NCBI RefSeq assembly: GCF_040256395.1
Contig: NZ_CP158296.1
Span: 186,001-250,000, forward strand
Length of the DNA stretch: 64,000 bases
From: Deinococcus sonorensis KR-87
GTDB lineage: Bacteria; Deinococcota; Deinococci; Deinococcales; Deinococcaceae
Reading direction: 5' to 3'
Part shown: positions 17,043 to 26,262 of the stretch, one piece after another
How positions within the stretch are numbered: the stretch's first letter is position 1
Layout: the number at the start of each line of letters is the position of its first letter
Translations under genes and position numbers: made by a program
Notes under the pieces: model-generated
The model's database searches: none
What the model saw: the letters and a program-made list of their open reading frames with translations, nothing else
Told to the model about the DNA's origin: nothing

Positions 17043-18127
17043 CGGCGGACCACCTGGGCTACGATCCGGAGCGGCACGCCCGGCTGCTCACCGACTACTG
17101 CCTCGCGGTTCAGCCGGGAGAGCGGGTGCTGGTGCAGACCACCACTTTGGCACTCCCGCTGGTGGAAGCGCTGCACCGCACCCTGCTTCAGCGCGGGGCC
17201 ACGCCGATCGTGCGGCTGGAGTTTCCGTCGCAGGCGGACGAGTTCTACCGGTACGCCCCGGAGCACCTGCTGGACGCCACCGAACCGCTGCTGCTCAGCG
17301 AGGTGGAGAGTGTGCAGGCGTCGGTACGGATTCTGACGCCCACCGCGCCGGACAGCCGCCTGGACCCGGCGCGGGCGGCCCGGCACCGGGCGGCCCTGGC
17401 CCCCATCGCACGGGCGCGGGCGCAGCGGCGCTGGAACCTGACGCTGTATCCCACCGCCTTCGGGGCCGAGGCCGCCCAGATGACCCTGCCGGACTACGAG
17501 GCCTTCGTGGCGGGCGCGATGTTTCTGGATACGCCGGACCCGGTGGCCCGCTGGGGCGATGTTCGCGCGCTGCAGGCCCGGCTGCTGGAGCGGCTGGAAC
17601 GCGCCGATGAGGTCCGGATCCTGGGCGAGGGCACCGATCTGACCCTAAGAATCGGCGGGCGCAGTTGGGTCAACAGCGACGGCAAGCGCAACATGCCCAG
17701 CGGAGAGGTGTTCACCGGCCCGCTGGAAACGAGCGCCAACGGTCAGATCCGCTTCGATGTCCCGACTATCTACGGCGGCGCAGCGGTGAGCGGCGTCCAG
17801 CTGACCTTCCGGGACGGGGTGGTGGTGCAGGCGAGCGCCGAAGAGGGCGAGGCCGCCCTGCTGGCCGCGCTCGAGACGGACGCCGGCGCCCGCCTGCTGG
17901 GCGAACTGGGCATCGGTAGCAACGCCGGCATCCAGGTGCCGACCCGCAATATCCTGTTCGATGAGAAGATCGGTGGCACCGTCCACCTGGCCCTCGGGAA
18001 CGGCTACCCCGAGACCGGCAGCAGCAACGTCTCGGCGCTGCACTGGGACCTGATCAAGGACCTGCGTCAGGGAGGACAGCTGCTGCTGGACGGCGAGGTG
18101 TTCCAGCAGGACGGCCAGTTCACCTGA
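17039..18127 (+). CDS. M29-family aminopeptidase
   Basis: The 362-aa protein matches thermophilic M29 aminopeptidases (AmpS/AmpT/PepS). The metal-ligand motifs are all visible: Glu in [11 protein letters not shown], Glu in LGELGIGSN, His in [13 protein letters not shown] with the following Tyr, and His-Asp in SALHWD. It should therefore be an active dinuclear exopeptidase that removes N-terminal residues, in the cytoplasm because no signal peptide is present. It closes the plus-strand operon; its GTG start overlaps the SDR stop. Its presence is the best evidence that the imported substrate contains an amide or peptide bond. Confidence 0.92.
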   Translation: MTADHLGYDPERHARLLTDYCLAVQPGERVLVQTTTLALPLVEALHRTLLQRGATPIVRLEFPSQADEFYRYAPEHLLDATEPLLLSEVESVQASVRILTPTAPDSRLDPARAARHRAALAPIARARAQRRWNLTLYPTAFGAEAAQMTLPDYEAFVAGAMFLDTPDPVARWGDVRALQARLLERLERADEVRILGEGTDLTLRIGGRSWVNSDGKRNMPSGEVFTGPLETSANGQIRFDVPTIYGGAAVSGVQLTFRDGVVVQASAEEGEAALLAALETDAGARLLGELGIGSNAGIQVPTRNILFDEKIGGTVHLALGNGYPETGSSNVSALHWDLIKDLRQGGQLLLDGEVFQQDGQFT

Positions 18128-18555
18128 CCGGGGAAGCAGGCGGCCGGCTCAACAAGAAGACCGGGGCAGGCTCCGCTGTTCCTGCGGCGACAGAACAGTG
18201 GAGCCGGCACTGCGTTAGGAAAGCTGGCCCTCTGCCCACTGCGGGGCTGGGGGCACAGCCTTGCTGGCGGCCTGCGTACAGATGAGCGGACCAGCCGCTT
18301 TCTCCAACCCGGCTTCATGGCAGCTCATGGGCGCGCCAGGGCCGGGTAAAGGCCGCTTGTGATGGCCAACATCCGCAGGGGCCCGAACGTTGCAAGACTG
18401 GTCTCCCGTGGCTCCCAGAGCCAGGTTCGAGTGCTGACACCATCAGGCGCCGCAGTGACGTCGGGCCACGGCCCGGTCACGGCCGGCGTCGCCTCTTGCT
18501 CCAGCTGGAGAGAGGCAGGGTGTCCGGCCTCGAGGCAGCGGAAGGAGCCGGGTCC
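18128..18555. other. Intergenic region after the catabolic operon, with a stable hairpin
   Basis: No gene was found in these 428 bp. GGCTCCGCTGTTC (18169-18181) pairs with GAACAGTGGAGCC (18193-18205), 13 bp with one G-U pair and an 11-nt loop, 42 nt after the stop. It lacks a T-run but may end the operon. The rest shows no clear promoter; GAAGGAGC before 18556 is the RecQ ribosome-binding site. Confidence 0.5.
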
Positions 18556-20229
18556 ATGGTCAGAGTTAGCAAAGAGATGCAACGGGCACAGCGAATCGCC
18601 CGTGAGGTGTTCGGACACGAGCAATTGCACGGCGCGCAGCAGCAGGCCATCGGGTCGGTGCTGGAGGGCCATGACACGCTGGCCATCATGCCCACCGGCA
18701 GCGGCAAGTCGGCCATCTATCAGGTCGCGGCGCTGGCCCTGGGCGGCCCGGCGGTGGTGGTCTCGCCGCTGATCGCTCTGCAACGCGATCAGGTGGAGGC
18801 GCTGGAGGTGCACCTGCCGGGTCAGGCCGCCTGGATCAACTCCACCCTGCGCCCGGCAGACCGCGAGGCGACCCTGCAGGCCTTCGAAGAGGGGCAGCTC
18901 GCGTTCCTGTTCCTCGCACCCGAGCAGCTCTGCAGTGAGGAGACGCTGGCCCGGCTCAGCGCCGCCCGACCTTCACTGTTCGTGGTGGATGAGGCGCACT
19001 GCGTGTCCGAGTGGGGCCACGACTTCCGCCCCGAGTATCTGCGGCTCGGGCAGGTGGTGGAGGCGCTGGGTCGCCCCCCGGTGCTGGCCCTGACCGCCAC
19101 CGCTGCGCCGCCGGTTCGGGCCGAAATTATCGAGCGGCTGGGAATGCGCGGCGCCCGCACGCTGGTGAGTGGGTTCGACCGGCCGGAACTCCGGCTGGAG
19201 GTGCGGCGTTTCGAGAACCCGGACGCCAAACGCTCGGCGCTGCTGGCCGCGGTGTTGGAGGCGCAGAAGCCCGGCATCGTCTACGCGGCGACCCGCAGGG
19301 CGGCAGAGGAATGTGCCGAGGAGCTGCTGTCATGCGGGGTACAGGCGGCGGCCTATCACGCCGGCATGAATGCGGCGGCGCGCGAGCAGGTGCAGACCAG
19401 CTTCATGCTGGATGAGCTGGAGGTGATCGTGGCGACGAACGCCTTCGGCATGGGCATCGACAAGTCGAACGTGCGCTTCGTGTATCACCTTCAGCTTCCG
19501 GGGTCGGTGGACGCCTACGCCCAGGAGCTCGGGCGGGCCGGCCGGGACGGCGCAGCGGCCGATGTGATCCTGTTCTACACACCCAGCGACCTCAATCTGC
19601 GCCGGTACTTCGCGGGCGGCCCTCACCTGGACGCGGAGCAGGTGGAGGTGGTGCTGCGGACGGTGGAGGAGGCGGACGGTTCGCTGGACGTCCAGGCGCT
19701 GAGTGAGCAGACGGGCCTGTCTCAGGCACGGGTGCTGACGGCGGTCAGCCGTCTGGAGGATGTTGGGGCCGTGGACGTGCAGCCGGGCGGCGCGGTGAAC
19801 GTCAGCGGGGAGGCGAACGAGACCCCCCCGGCAGACCTCGCAGCGCAGGCGGCCCAGGCCCAGGACCGCCGTCAGGCCTACGAGCGCTCGCGGCTGGACA
19901 TGATGCGCGGCTATGCCGAGACTGAAGGATGCCGGCGCGAGTACCTGCTCAACTACTTCGGCCAGCCGTACCAGGCGCCGTGTGACAACTGCGACACCTG
20001 CCAGGACGGACGGGTCCAGGAGACCGGCGCGGGGCTGGCGGTGCCGTTCGCCATAGGCGGCCGGGTGGCCCATCGGAGCCTCGGAGAGGGCCAGGTCATG
20101 CATTACGAGGGCGAGAAGATCACCGTCCTGTTTGATCAGCACGGCTATCAGACCCTGGCGCTGACCATCGTGCTGGAACAGGCGCTGCTGGAGCCACTGT
20201 TCGCCTCCGGGCAGCTCCCGACCGCCTGA
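18556..20229 (+). CDS. RecQ-family ATP-dependent DNA helicase, short form without HRDC
   Basis: The 557-aa protein has helicase motifs: motif 0 Gln region (HGAQQQAIGSVL), Walker A MPTGSGKS near residue 55, DEAH box (VVDEAHC), aromatic-rich loop WGHDFRPEY, and motifs V-VI (ATNAFGMGIDK, QELGRAGRDG). A four-Cys zinc-binding subdomain follows (residues 455-485, CRREYLLNYFG...CDNCDTC). There is no HRDC domain, unlike the multi-HRDC RecQ of Deinococcus. Instead the last 60 residues (GGRVAHRSLGEGQVMHYEG) resemble the small beta-barrel at the C-terminus of PcrA/UvrD. It likely unwinds 3'-5' in DNA repair. The ATG at 18556 has GGAG seven nt upstream. Confidence 0.92.
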   Translation: MVRVSKEMQRAQRIAREVFGHEQLHGAQQQAIGSVLEGHDTLAIMPTGSGKSAIYQVAALALGGPAVVVSPLIALQRDQVEALEVHLPGQAAWINSTLRPADREATLQAFEEGQLAFLFLAPEQLCSEETLARLSAARPSLFVVDEAHCVSEWGHDFRPEYLRLGQVVEALGRPPVLALTATAAPPVRAEIIERLGMRGARTLVSGFDRPELRLEVRRFENPDAKRSALLAAVLEAQKPGIVYAATRRAAEECAEELLSCGVQAAAYHAGMNAAAREQVQTSFMLDELEVIVATNAFGMGIDKSNVRFVYHLQLPGSVDAYAQELGRAGRDGAAADVILFYTPSDLNLRRYFAGGPHLDAEQVEVVLRTVEEADGSLDVQALSEQTGLSQARVLTAVSRLEDVGAVDVQPGGAVNVSGEANETPPADLAAQAAQAQDRRQAYERSRLDMMRGYAETEGCRREYLLNYFGQPYQAPCDNCDTCQDGRVQETGAGLAVPFAIGGRVAHRSLGEGQVMHYEGEKITVLFDQHGYQTLALTIVLEQALLEPLFASGQLPTA

Positions 20230-20242
20230 AGGCGCGGCGGCC

Positions 20243-21061
20243 CTAGAGCAGGCTCACGCGCCGGTGCCACGCCTGCGCGAAGGAATAGAGCCCCAGGCAC
20301 AGCAGGCCGAAGGCGAGCACCCCCAGCAGCCACAGGCCCGACGGGTCGTCTGCCACGATCCGGATGACCTTGCCGATGCCCCCCGACGCCTGGGCGTTGT
20401 CCCACAGGGCCGCGCGGATCAGGAGTACCCCAATCACGCCCAGCACCGCGCCGCGTGCCAGCAGTCCGAGCAGTCCGGCCGCACGCAGCAGGGCGGTGTG
20501 CCACCCGGGCAGATGCTCCACCTCAACGAACATCAGGAACATGCCGGTGAACGCTACGATCAGGTGATTCACCAGCACGCCGAGCAGCACCACTCCGGCC
20601 GTCCCGACCAGCCACGGCCCCAGCGGCAGCATCAGGAACCACGCCACCCACATCTGGGGGTCGTTGCCGTCTCCCTGCCCCCAGCCGCGCCATGCCACCT
20701 GCACAGCGATCCCAGCCGCACCGAGGAAGGTCAGGGCGCTGGTGAGACACCCCAGGCGCCGCACCAGCGGCAGAAACCCCTTGCCCTGACCGTCCGCGTC
20801 GAGGAAGGCGCGGCACAGCAGCCACACCACGTAGCAGAGCAGGCCAGCCGCCACGCTCCACAGCAGCCCGCGGCCCCACGGTTCGTTCGCCCAGGTGGCG
20901 AGGGCGCCGCGTACGCCGTCCGGCAGCTGCCCCACCCCCAGGGCGGCGCGCAGGGTGGAGGCGCCCAGGCTGAAGAAGACCAGGCCCTTGGCCACGTACC
21001 CGATGCGCGCCAGCCATCCGATCAGCGCCTCATGGCGTCTGGCCCACCCCCGCACATCCAT
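20243..21061 (-). CDS. DUF1206 membrane protein
   Basis: The 272-aa protein has six predicted membrane helices in three two-helix repeats. Each repeat begins with an Arg-Gly/Ala-containing first helix, as in IGYVAKGLVFFSLG, RRLGCLTSALTFLGAAG and LLARGAVLGVIGVLLIR. That threefold pattern defines DUF1206, an inner-membrane family of unknown function in actinobacteria, Deinococcus and others. It is convergent with recQ, with stops 13 nt apart and no terminator between. No catalytic residues stand out. Confidence 0.85.
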   Translation of the reverse strand: MDVRGWARRHEALIGWLARIGYVAKGLVFFSLGASTLRAALGVGQLPDGVRGALATWANEPWGRGLLWSVAAGLLCYVVWLLCRAFLDADGQGKGFLPLVRRLGCLTSALTFLGAAGIAVQVAWRGWGQGDGNDPQMWVAWFLMLPLGPWLVGTAGVVLLGVLVNHLIVAFTGMFLMFVEVEHLPGWHTALLRAAGLLGLLARGAVLGVIGVLLIRAALWDNAQASGGIGKVIRIVADDPSGLWLLGVLAFGLLCLGLYSFAQAWHRRVSLL

Positions 21062-21250
21062 TGCGCCAAGCTAGCGGCCAGGGCCGCAGGGCGGGTGCGG
21101 GCACGGCCAAGGGAAATTGAGGCGACTCAGCGGTCAGCTGGGGTGAGCATGAATGCCGGCTCAGCACGGTGAAGGGTGATGTCCTGCGACAGGAGAAGTG
21201 GAGAAGGCTTTGGCCGGAGTCAGCCGCTGCTTGTGCCGACGCCAAGAAAA

Positions 21251-21274
21251 CACCGGCCCCACAGGGGGCCGGTG
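21251..21274 (-). terminator. Intrinsic terminator of the extracellular nuclease gene
   Basis: CACCGGCCCC (21251-21260) and GGGGCCGGTG (21265-21274) form a perfect 10-bp stem with a 4-nt loop, 14 nt past the minus-strand stop. On the minus strand it is followed by TTTTCTTG. Confidence 0.88.
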
Positions 21275-21288
21275 AGATTCCATCCGCT

Positions 21289-24200
21289 TCAGCGAGGGCA
21301 GACGTTCGGGGGGGTGGCGGTGGTGCGCGGGTTGACCGACCCGGCGGCGAAATCTCCGTCGGCGTCGGTGTCGGTGCAGCCGTTCCCCTTGCGCGAGGCG
21401 CTGGTGCTGGCGGTCAGGCCGCTGTACGTCACCGCGTCCAGCACCGTCGGGTCGGTGAGGCTGCCCACCGCCGTGGTCTGGCGGGCCACCAGCACCTTGC
21501 CGCCCGAGGCGCCCATGCCGATGGTGCCGGTCGCGTCGGGGGTGGGCAGCGCGGTGGTGCCGCCGGTGCCGGCCGCCTCCTGCACCAGGAAGTACTGCCC
21601 CGGAGCCAGCGTGGTGGCCGGCAGCGTGGTGACCTGCCAGCTGTTGCCCGTCGAGCTGGCGTACTGCACCGAGCTGCCGCTCAGGTCCACCGGGGCGTCG
21701 CCGGCGTTGAACAGCTCAATGAAATCGTTGCGGTAGGTGGCGCCGCTGTTGCCGCCGCCGCCGTACACCTGACTCACCACCAGCTTGCCCACGCCGGTGG
21801 GCACGGGCGTCACGTTCACGGTGATCGGGGTGGCCGAAGCGGTGTCGCTGCCGGCGGTCGCGGTGACGCTCACCTGGACCGTGGCGGGCGCGGCGTAGGT
21901 GTGGCTGAGCGTACCGCTGGTGCCGTTCAGGGTATCGGAGGTGCCGTCACCCCACTGGGCGGTGATGCGCTCGGCGCGGTTGCTGGAGACGTTCAGGGTG
22001 TAGGGCCGGCCCACCGTGGTGGTGCTGGCGCCGCTGGCCGTCACGGTCAGGGCCGGCAGGGTCCGGTCGGCGTCGCGGGTCAGGCTGAGACCCACCAGCA
22101 CCGGGTCGTGGTCGCTGGCGCGGAAGGGGGTGGGGGCGTAGCGGTCGTCGGTCTTGAACTCGGTGTTGTAGTCAAAGACGGTCGGCTCGTCCGAGTTGAT
22201 GTGCCACTCGGTGATGCCGCTCACCTGTCCGGACAGGCTGCTGCTGGCCAGCGCGTGGTCCAGGTAGCCGCTCAGGCCGCCGAACACGTAGGAGTAGCGC
22301 TCCGCCTGCGGAATGCGCAGGTTCAGCGACTCGAAGCCGCCCGACTGCAGGGTCTTGATCGGGTCCTCGGCGCCGTAGCTGTTCAGGTCGCCCAGCAGCA
22401 GCACGTCCGGGTCGGCGGCGCTGCTGCTCAGGCGGCTGGCGAAGCCCAGCACCGCCTGCGCCTGCTGCACCCGCAGCGGGTTCCAGCAGCCCTGGCCCTG
22501 ATCGGCGTTCACGTCGCCGTCCGCCGGACAGCTGCCCTTGCTCTTGAAGTGGTTGGCCACCACCGTCAGGACGCCGCCGCTCACGCGGTCCTGGAAGGTC
22601 TGCGCCACCGGCGGGCGGCTGTAGACGCTGTTGGTGTCGATGACCGGGGCGCCCACCGGGTTCACACGCGAGGGCTTGTACAGGATCGCCACCCGGATCT
22701 GGTCGGTGCCCACGGTCCCGGTCAGCACCGGGCGGTAGGTCTGCACCTGCAGGGTCGGGTCAATGGCGGCGTTGAGGGTGTTCACCAGGTCGGTGAGGGT
22801 GGTCTCGCCGTTGTTCTCCACCTCCATCAGCGTGATGATGTCGGCATTCAGGCCCTTCAGGGCGGCGGCGACCTTGGCCTTCTGCCGGTCGAATTCCGCC
22901 TGGGTGGTGGCGCCGCGCCCGGCGCTGCCGAGCGTGGTGAAGTAGTTCAGCACGTTGGCGCCGGCCACCCGCAGCACGCCGTCCGGGCCCACCGGCTGGG
23001 GTGCGGCCGGGCGGGGGTTGCTGCTCAGGAAGCTGGGCGCCACCGTGGCCTCCAGCTTGTAGGCGTCGTTGGCGTAGCGCAGCACGCCGGTCAGCCCGCT
23101 GACCTGATCGCCGATGCGGCGGGTGGCGTCGGTGCCGCTGCCGCTCAGGAACGGGATGGGGGCCGGGTTCTGCGCCGACTGACCGTCGTCCAGCACCAGG
23201 CGCAGACGGTCCAGCTGGTCCTGGGTCGCCAGCGGTGGATCGAAGTTGGTAGGGTTGAACTGCCGGCCGCCGCTGGACAGCGTCAGTTCGCCGTAGCGGC
23301 CCAGGCTGAAGGTCTCGGTCACGAACAGCGGCTCGCTGGCCTGCAGCAGCATGCCCTCGTACCGCTCGAAGTCGTTGATCGGCAGCGTGACGTTGGTGGG
23401 CTTGACCTCCACGCCCGCGCCGCACTTCACGAAGCTGGTCACGGTGTCGAGTTCAGTCTCGGTGCCGGGCAGTTTGTCGCTGCTGCCCTTGAACTCGCGC
23501 ACCACGGCATTGAACTGCACCAGATCGCCCGGCGCCACGTTCTGTGGGGTGGTGCCGGTGTACACGAACACGCCGTCGGAGGTGGCCGGATTGTTGTCCC
23601 CCTTCGGGTCCTGCAGGTAGAAGCCGCGCAGGCCGCTCTGCAGGTCTCCGGTGACCACGCCACGCACCGTCACCGGCTGCCCGGTGAGCGGGCTGGTGGC
23701 CCCGTCGCCCTGAATGGCCGGAATGGTCGTCACCGGCGTGCCGCTGGGCGGGCAGCTGGTCACGTCGGTCAACGGCACAACCGCCGTGGAGCCGCCCTCG
23801 CTGAGGTTGAAGGTGAGCTGACCGGTCTGGGTCTGCTGCCCGTCGGATGAGCGGCCCTCCACCGTCACGGTCAGGCCACGCGCGGTGGGGACGCGGGCAA
23901 ACGCGCCGCTGGCGGTGCTGCCGCTGACCGTCAGCGGCTGCTTCAGGTCGCCCAGCTGAGCGACCAGTGCCTGACTCTGGTCGTGAACCGGCGAGGCGCT
24001 CACCTGCACGGTGGCCGTCACACGGGTCAGGGCAGGCGCCGTGGTGGTCTTCCCGCCGGCGGTGCTGAGTTCGGTGTCGGCGCGGTACAGCACCACCAGC
24101 CGGTCCGGGCGGTCGTAGCCGCGGATCACGGCGCTGTACTTCGCGGTGTCGGCGCCACTCAGCACCACGGTGGCCACGCCGTCTTTCGGCACGGCGCTGA

Positions 24201-24402
24201 ACACTTTGGGCGTGCTGAGTTTCTTGCCACTGAGTTCGACCGTCACCAGTTGCACGTCCGGCGCGAGCTTCACGGTCAGCGCCGCATCATTCTTGGCCAG
24301 CGCCGTGATCGGCAGGCTGGAGGCCTGGGGTGTCGTGGCCGGGCTGGAGCCACAGGCCGCCAGCAGCAGTGAGCACGACACGAGCAGCAGGGGAATACGC
24401 AT
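21289..24402 (-). CDS. ExeM/NucH-family extracellular endonuclease lipoprotein
   Basis: The 1037-aa secreted nuclease starts with a lipoprotein signal (MRIPLLLVSC...LLAAC; Cys near residue 17). Domains in order are: beta-sandwich region (about 25-230), OB-fold-like domain with VRGVVTGD and FYLQDP (250-340), endonuclease/exonuclease/phosphatase domain (about 470-770), PKD-like domain with QWGDGTS (790-860) and a C-terminal lamin-tail domain (VSQVYGGGGNSG...DFIELFN). Nuclease residues are visible in EVENNG, NHFKSKG, LGDLNSYG and the final SDHDP. In many relatives the lamin-tail domain is N-terminal. It probably degrades extracellular DNA for nutrition or biofilm turnover. Start is the ATG at 24402 with GAGAAG upstream. 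Confidence 0.92.
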   Translation of the reverse strand: MRIPLLLVSCSLLLAACGSSPATTPQASSLPITALAKNDAALTVKLAPDVQLVTVELSGKKLSTPKVFSAVPKDGVATVVLSGADTAKYSAVIRGYDRPDRLVVLYRADTELSTAGGKTTTAPALTRVTATVQVSASPVHDQSQALVAQLGDLKQPLTVSGSTASGAFARVPTARGLTVTVEGRSSDGQQTQTGQLTFNLSEGGSTAVVPLTDVTSCPPSGTPVTTIPAIQGDGATSPLTGQPVTVRGVVTGDLQSGLRGFYLQDPKGDNNPATSDGVFVYTGTTPQNVAPGDLVQFNAVVREFKGSSDKLPGTETELDTVTSFVKCGAGVEVKPTNVTLPINDFERYEGMLLQASEPLFVTETFSLGRYGELTLSSGGRQFNPTNFDPPLATQDQLDRLRLVLDDGQSAQNPAPIPFLSGSGTDATRRIGDQVSGLTGVLRYANDAYKLEATVAPSFLSSNPRPAAPQPVGPDGVLRVAGANVLNYFTTLGSAGRGATTQAEFDRQKAKVAAALKGLNADIITLMEVENNGETTLTDLVNTLNAAIDPTLQVQTYRPVLTGTVGTDQIRVAILYKPSRVNPVGAPVIDTNSVYSRPPVAQTFQDRVSGGVLTVVANHFKSKGSCPADGDVNADQGQGCWNPLRVQQAQAVLGFASRLSSSAADPDVLLLGDLNSYGAEDPIKTLQSGGFESLNLRIPQAERYSYVFGGLSGYLDHALASSSLSGQVSGITEWHINSDEPTVFDYNTEFKTDDRYAPTPFRASDHDPVLVGLSLTRDADRTLPALTVTASGASTTTVGRPYTLNVSSNRAERITAQWGDGTSDTLNGTSGTLSHTYAAPATVQVSVTATAGSDTASATPITVNVTPVPTGVGKLVVSQVYGGGGNSGATYRNDFIELFNAGDAPVDLSGSSVQYASSTGNSWQVTTLPATTLAPGQYFLVQEAAGTGGTTALPTPDATGTIGMGASGGKVLVARQTTAVGSLTDPTVLDAVTYSGLTASTSASRKGNGCTDTDADGDFAAGSVNPRTTATPPNVCPR

Positions 24403-24590
24403 GACTTCTCCTTGGGTTCCGCTGAACTTGGTCAAGACAACATGGGGAACGGCGGCCATGATAGACAGCGAGTTGTCATCCGCAGTTCAGCCTCTGGCCG
24501 TTCAGCTGAGGAAAGTCTTCATTTTTAAAGAACTCTGAATGATGTGTGAAGGGGCGGGCCAGGTGGAGCGTCGCGGCCAGACACGTGAAA

Positions 24591-24616
24591 CGTGCAGGTC
24601 AAGGTGAACCTGCACG
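24591..24616 (-). terminator. Hairpin terminator candidate after the PQQ dehydrogenase gene
   Basis: CGTGCAGGT (24591-24599) and ACCTGCACG (24608-24616) form a perfect 9-bp stem with an 8-nt loop, about 27 nt past the minus-strand stop, followed on that strand by TTTCACG. The T-run is short. Confidence 0.6.
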
Positions 24617-24642
24617 CGCGGGCCTCCGCTTTTTTGAAGGGC

Positions 24643-26262
24643 TCAGGGCAGGCGGTACAGCACCACCCGGTTGCCGCTCGGCTTGGGCAACGGCCCGGTC
24701 CAGGTGCCGCCGGCCGCGACGGCCACGTACTGCCGACCACCGGCCAGATAGGTGATCACGCCGCCCAGGATGGCGGCGTGCGTCTGGCCCCGGAACAGCA
24801 CCTTGCCGCTGCGGGCGTCGATGGCCTGCACCTCACCGTTCATGTCGCCCGTCAGCAGCAGCCCGCCGTCGGTCGTGGTGACGCCGCCCAGCATCGGGGT
24901 CTTCTGGTGCACCTTCCACGCCACGCTGCCGTCCGAGGCGTGCACCGCGTAGGTCCAGCCGCTCGCCTTGCTGGGCGGGTCGAACTTGGCCGCGCCATCG
25001 AAGTAGAACATGCCGGGGATCAGCTTGCCGGGAATCAGCTGGTACGACGCGCAGAAGTCCACGGTGTTGATGTACAGCAGGTCCAGCCCCGAGTGGTAGG
25101 CCGGGCCGTTCCACTCCACGCCGCCGTTCATGCCGGGGCAGGTGCGCTGCGGGTCCTTGCGGACCGGGGGCGTGCCGGTGTTGAGCCGGGTGGAGATGTC
25201 GGTGGTGGACTTGAGCCGGTGGCTGGCGCGGTCGTAGATGAACAGCTGGGCGGCCTTGGTGCCCACTGCCATGTAGGGGTGCCCGTCCCGGCGGTACACC
25301 GCGGGGGCCGCGCTGGTGTCCCAGTCGTGGGTGTCATGGGCAAGCTGCTGCACGTACCAGCGCAGCTTGCCGGTGCCGGTGTTGATGGCCACGACGCTGT
25401 CGGTGAACAGGTTGGCGCCCTCGCGGTTGCCGCCGTTCAGGTCTGCCTGCGGGTTGCCGAGCGGCACGTACAGGGTGCCCTCCACCGGGTCCAGGCTCAC
25501 GGACGTCCAGTTGGCCCCGCCACCGTGCTCACGCGCCAGGTCGTTGGGCCAGGTGTCGGCGCCGAACTCCCCCTTCTGCGGGATGGCGTTGAAGCGCCAC
25601 AGCGGCTTGCCGGTACGCACGTCCAGCGCCGTGACGTACCCGTTGGCGGCCCAGTCGCCGCCGGCCGTGCCGATGAACAGCTTGCCGCCGTAGGCGACCG
25701 GCGCGGCCGGCACAAAGGCCCCCGTGGAGGAGTCCACCAGATGGGTGTTCCACAGCAGCTTCCCGGTGCTGGCGTCGTAGGCGAGCACGTGGCCGTCCGG
25801 AGTGCCGCGCATCACCCGGCCGTCGTACACCGCCACGCCGCGCTGGGCCGGGTACACGATCGGGTCCTGGTAGCGGTACTCGCTGTGCCACCTGATCTTG
25901 CAGGTGGCGGCGTCGGCGGCGTAGGTGCCGCTGGGGGTGGTGAAGTACAGCACGCCGCCCGCCTCGATCAGGCTGGTCTCGAAGGTGGTGGAGAGGTGCA
26001 GGTCCAGGGTGCAGACCTCTTTCAGCTGCGCGGCGTTGCCGGTGTTGATCTGCCGCAGCGGCGAGTGACGCTGGCTGCCCAGGTCGCGACCGGTGCTGAG
26101 CCAGTCGGTGGAGGCGGGGTCGGTCAGCTGGGCGTCGGTGGGGGCGCTGCTGGACGCCTGCGGGGACACCACCGTGGTGCTGGGCGTGAAGGGGGGCGCG
26201 TGCTGCTGCGCCAGGGCCACGGCGGCCAGCGTCAGCGTGAGGGTCAGGAGACGTGCGGTCAT
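24643..26262 (-). CDS. PQQ-type quinoprotein dehydrogenase (periplasmic)
   Basis: The 539-aa protein has a Sec signal peptide (MTARLLTLTLTLAAVALA) and an eight-bladed PQQ beta-propeller pattern with repeated DxxTGK-x-x-W blades. The opening DWLSTGRDLGSQRHSPLRQIN is typical of quinoprotein alcohol dehydrogenases. The active-site region reads HDTHDWDTSAAP, giving an Asp-Trp-Asp at residues 313-315; the first Asp is the expected base. The usual metal-ligand Glu in SGAE-type sequences is Asp here (GTAGGDWAANG), and the Asn ligand may be in GGANW. It overlaps the upstream diheme cytochrome gene by four nt, so its electrons probably go to that cytochrome. Substrate (alcohol, aldose or other) is not determinable. 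Confidence 0.85.
   Translation of the reverse strand: MTARLLTLTLTLAAVALAQQHAPPFTPSTTVVSPQASSSAPTDAQLTDPASTDWLSTGRDLGSQRHSPLRQINTGNAAQLKEVCTLDLHLSTTFETSLIEAGGVLYFTTPSGTYAADAATCKIRWHSEYRYQDPIVYPAQRGVAVYDGRVMRGTPDGHVLAYDASTGKLLWNTHLVDSSTGAFVPAAPVAYGGKLFIGTAGGDWAANGYVTALDVRTGKPLWRFNAIPQKGEFGADTWPNDLAREHGGGANWTSVSLDPVEGTLYVPLGNPQADLNGGNREGANLFTDSVVAINTGTGKLRWYVQQLAHDTHDWDTSAAPAVYRRDGHPYMAVGTKAAQLFIYDRASHRLKSTTDISTRLNTGTPPVRKDPQRTCPGMNGGVEWNGPAYHSGLDLLYINTVDFCASYQLIPGKLIPGMFYFDGAAKFDPPSKASGWTYAVHASDGSVAWKVHQKTPMLGGVTTTDGGLLLTGDMNGEVQAIDARSGKVLFRGQTHAAILGGVITYLAGGRQYVAVAAGGTWTGPLPKPSGNRVVLYRLP

Noticed and set aside
21169..23850. Long plus-strand frame opposite the extracellular nuclease
   Set aside because: Low-complexity Gly/Val/His/Gln composition and a clear ExeM/NucH protein on the other strand show that it is not coding.
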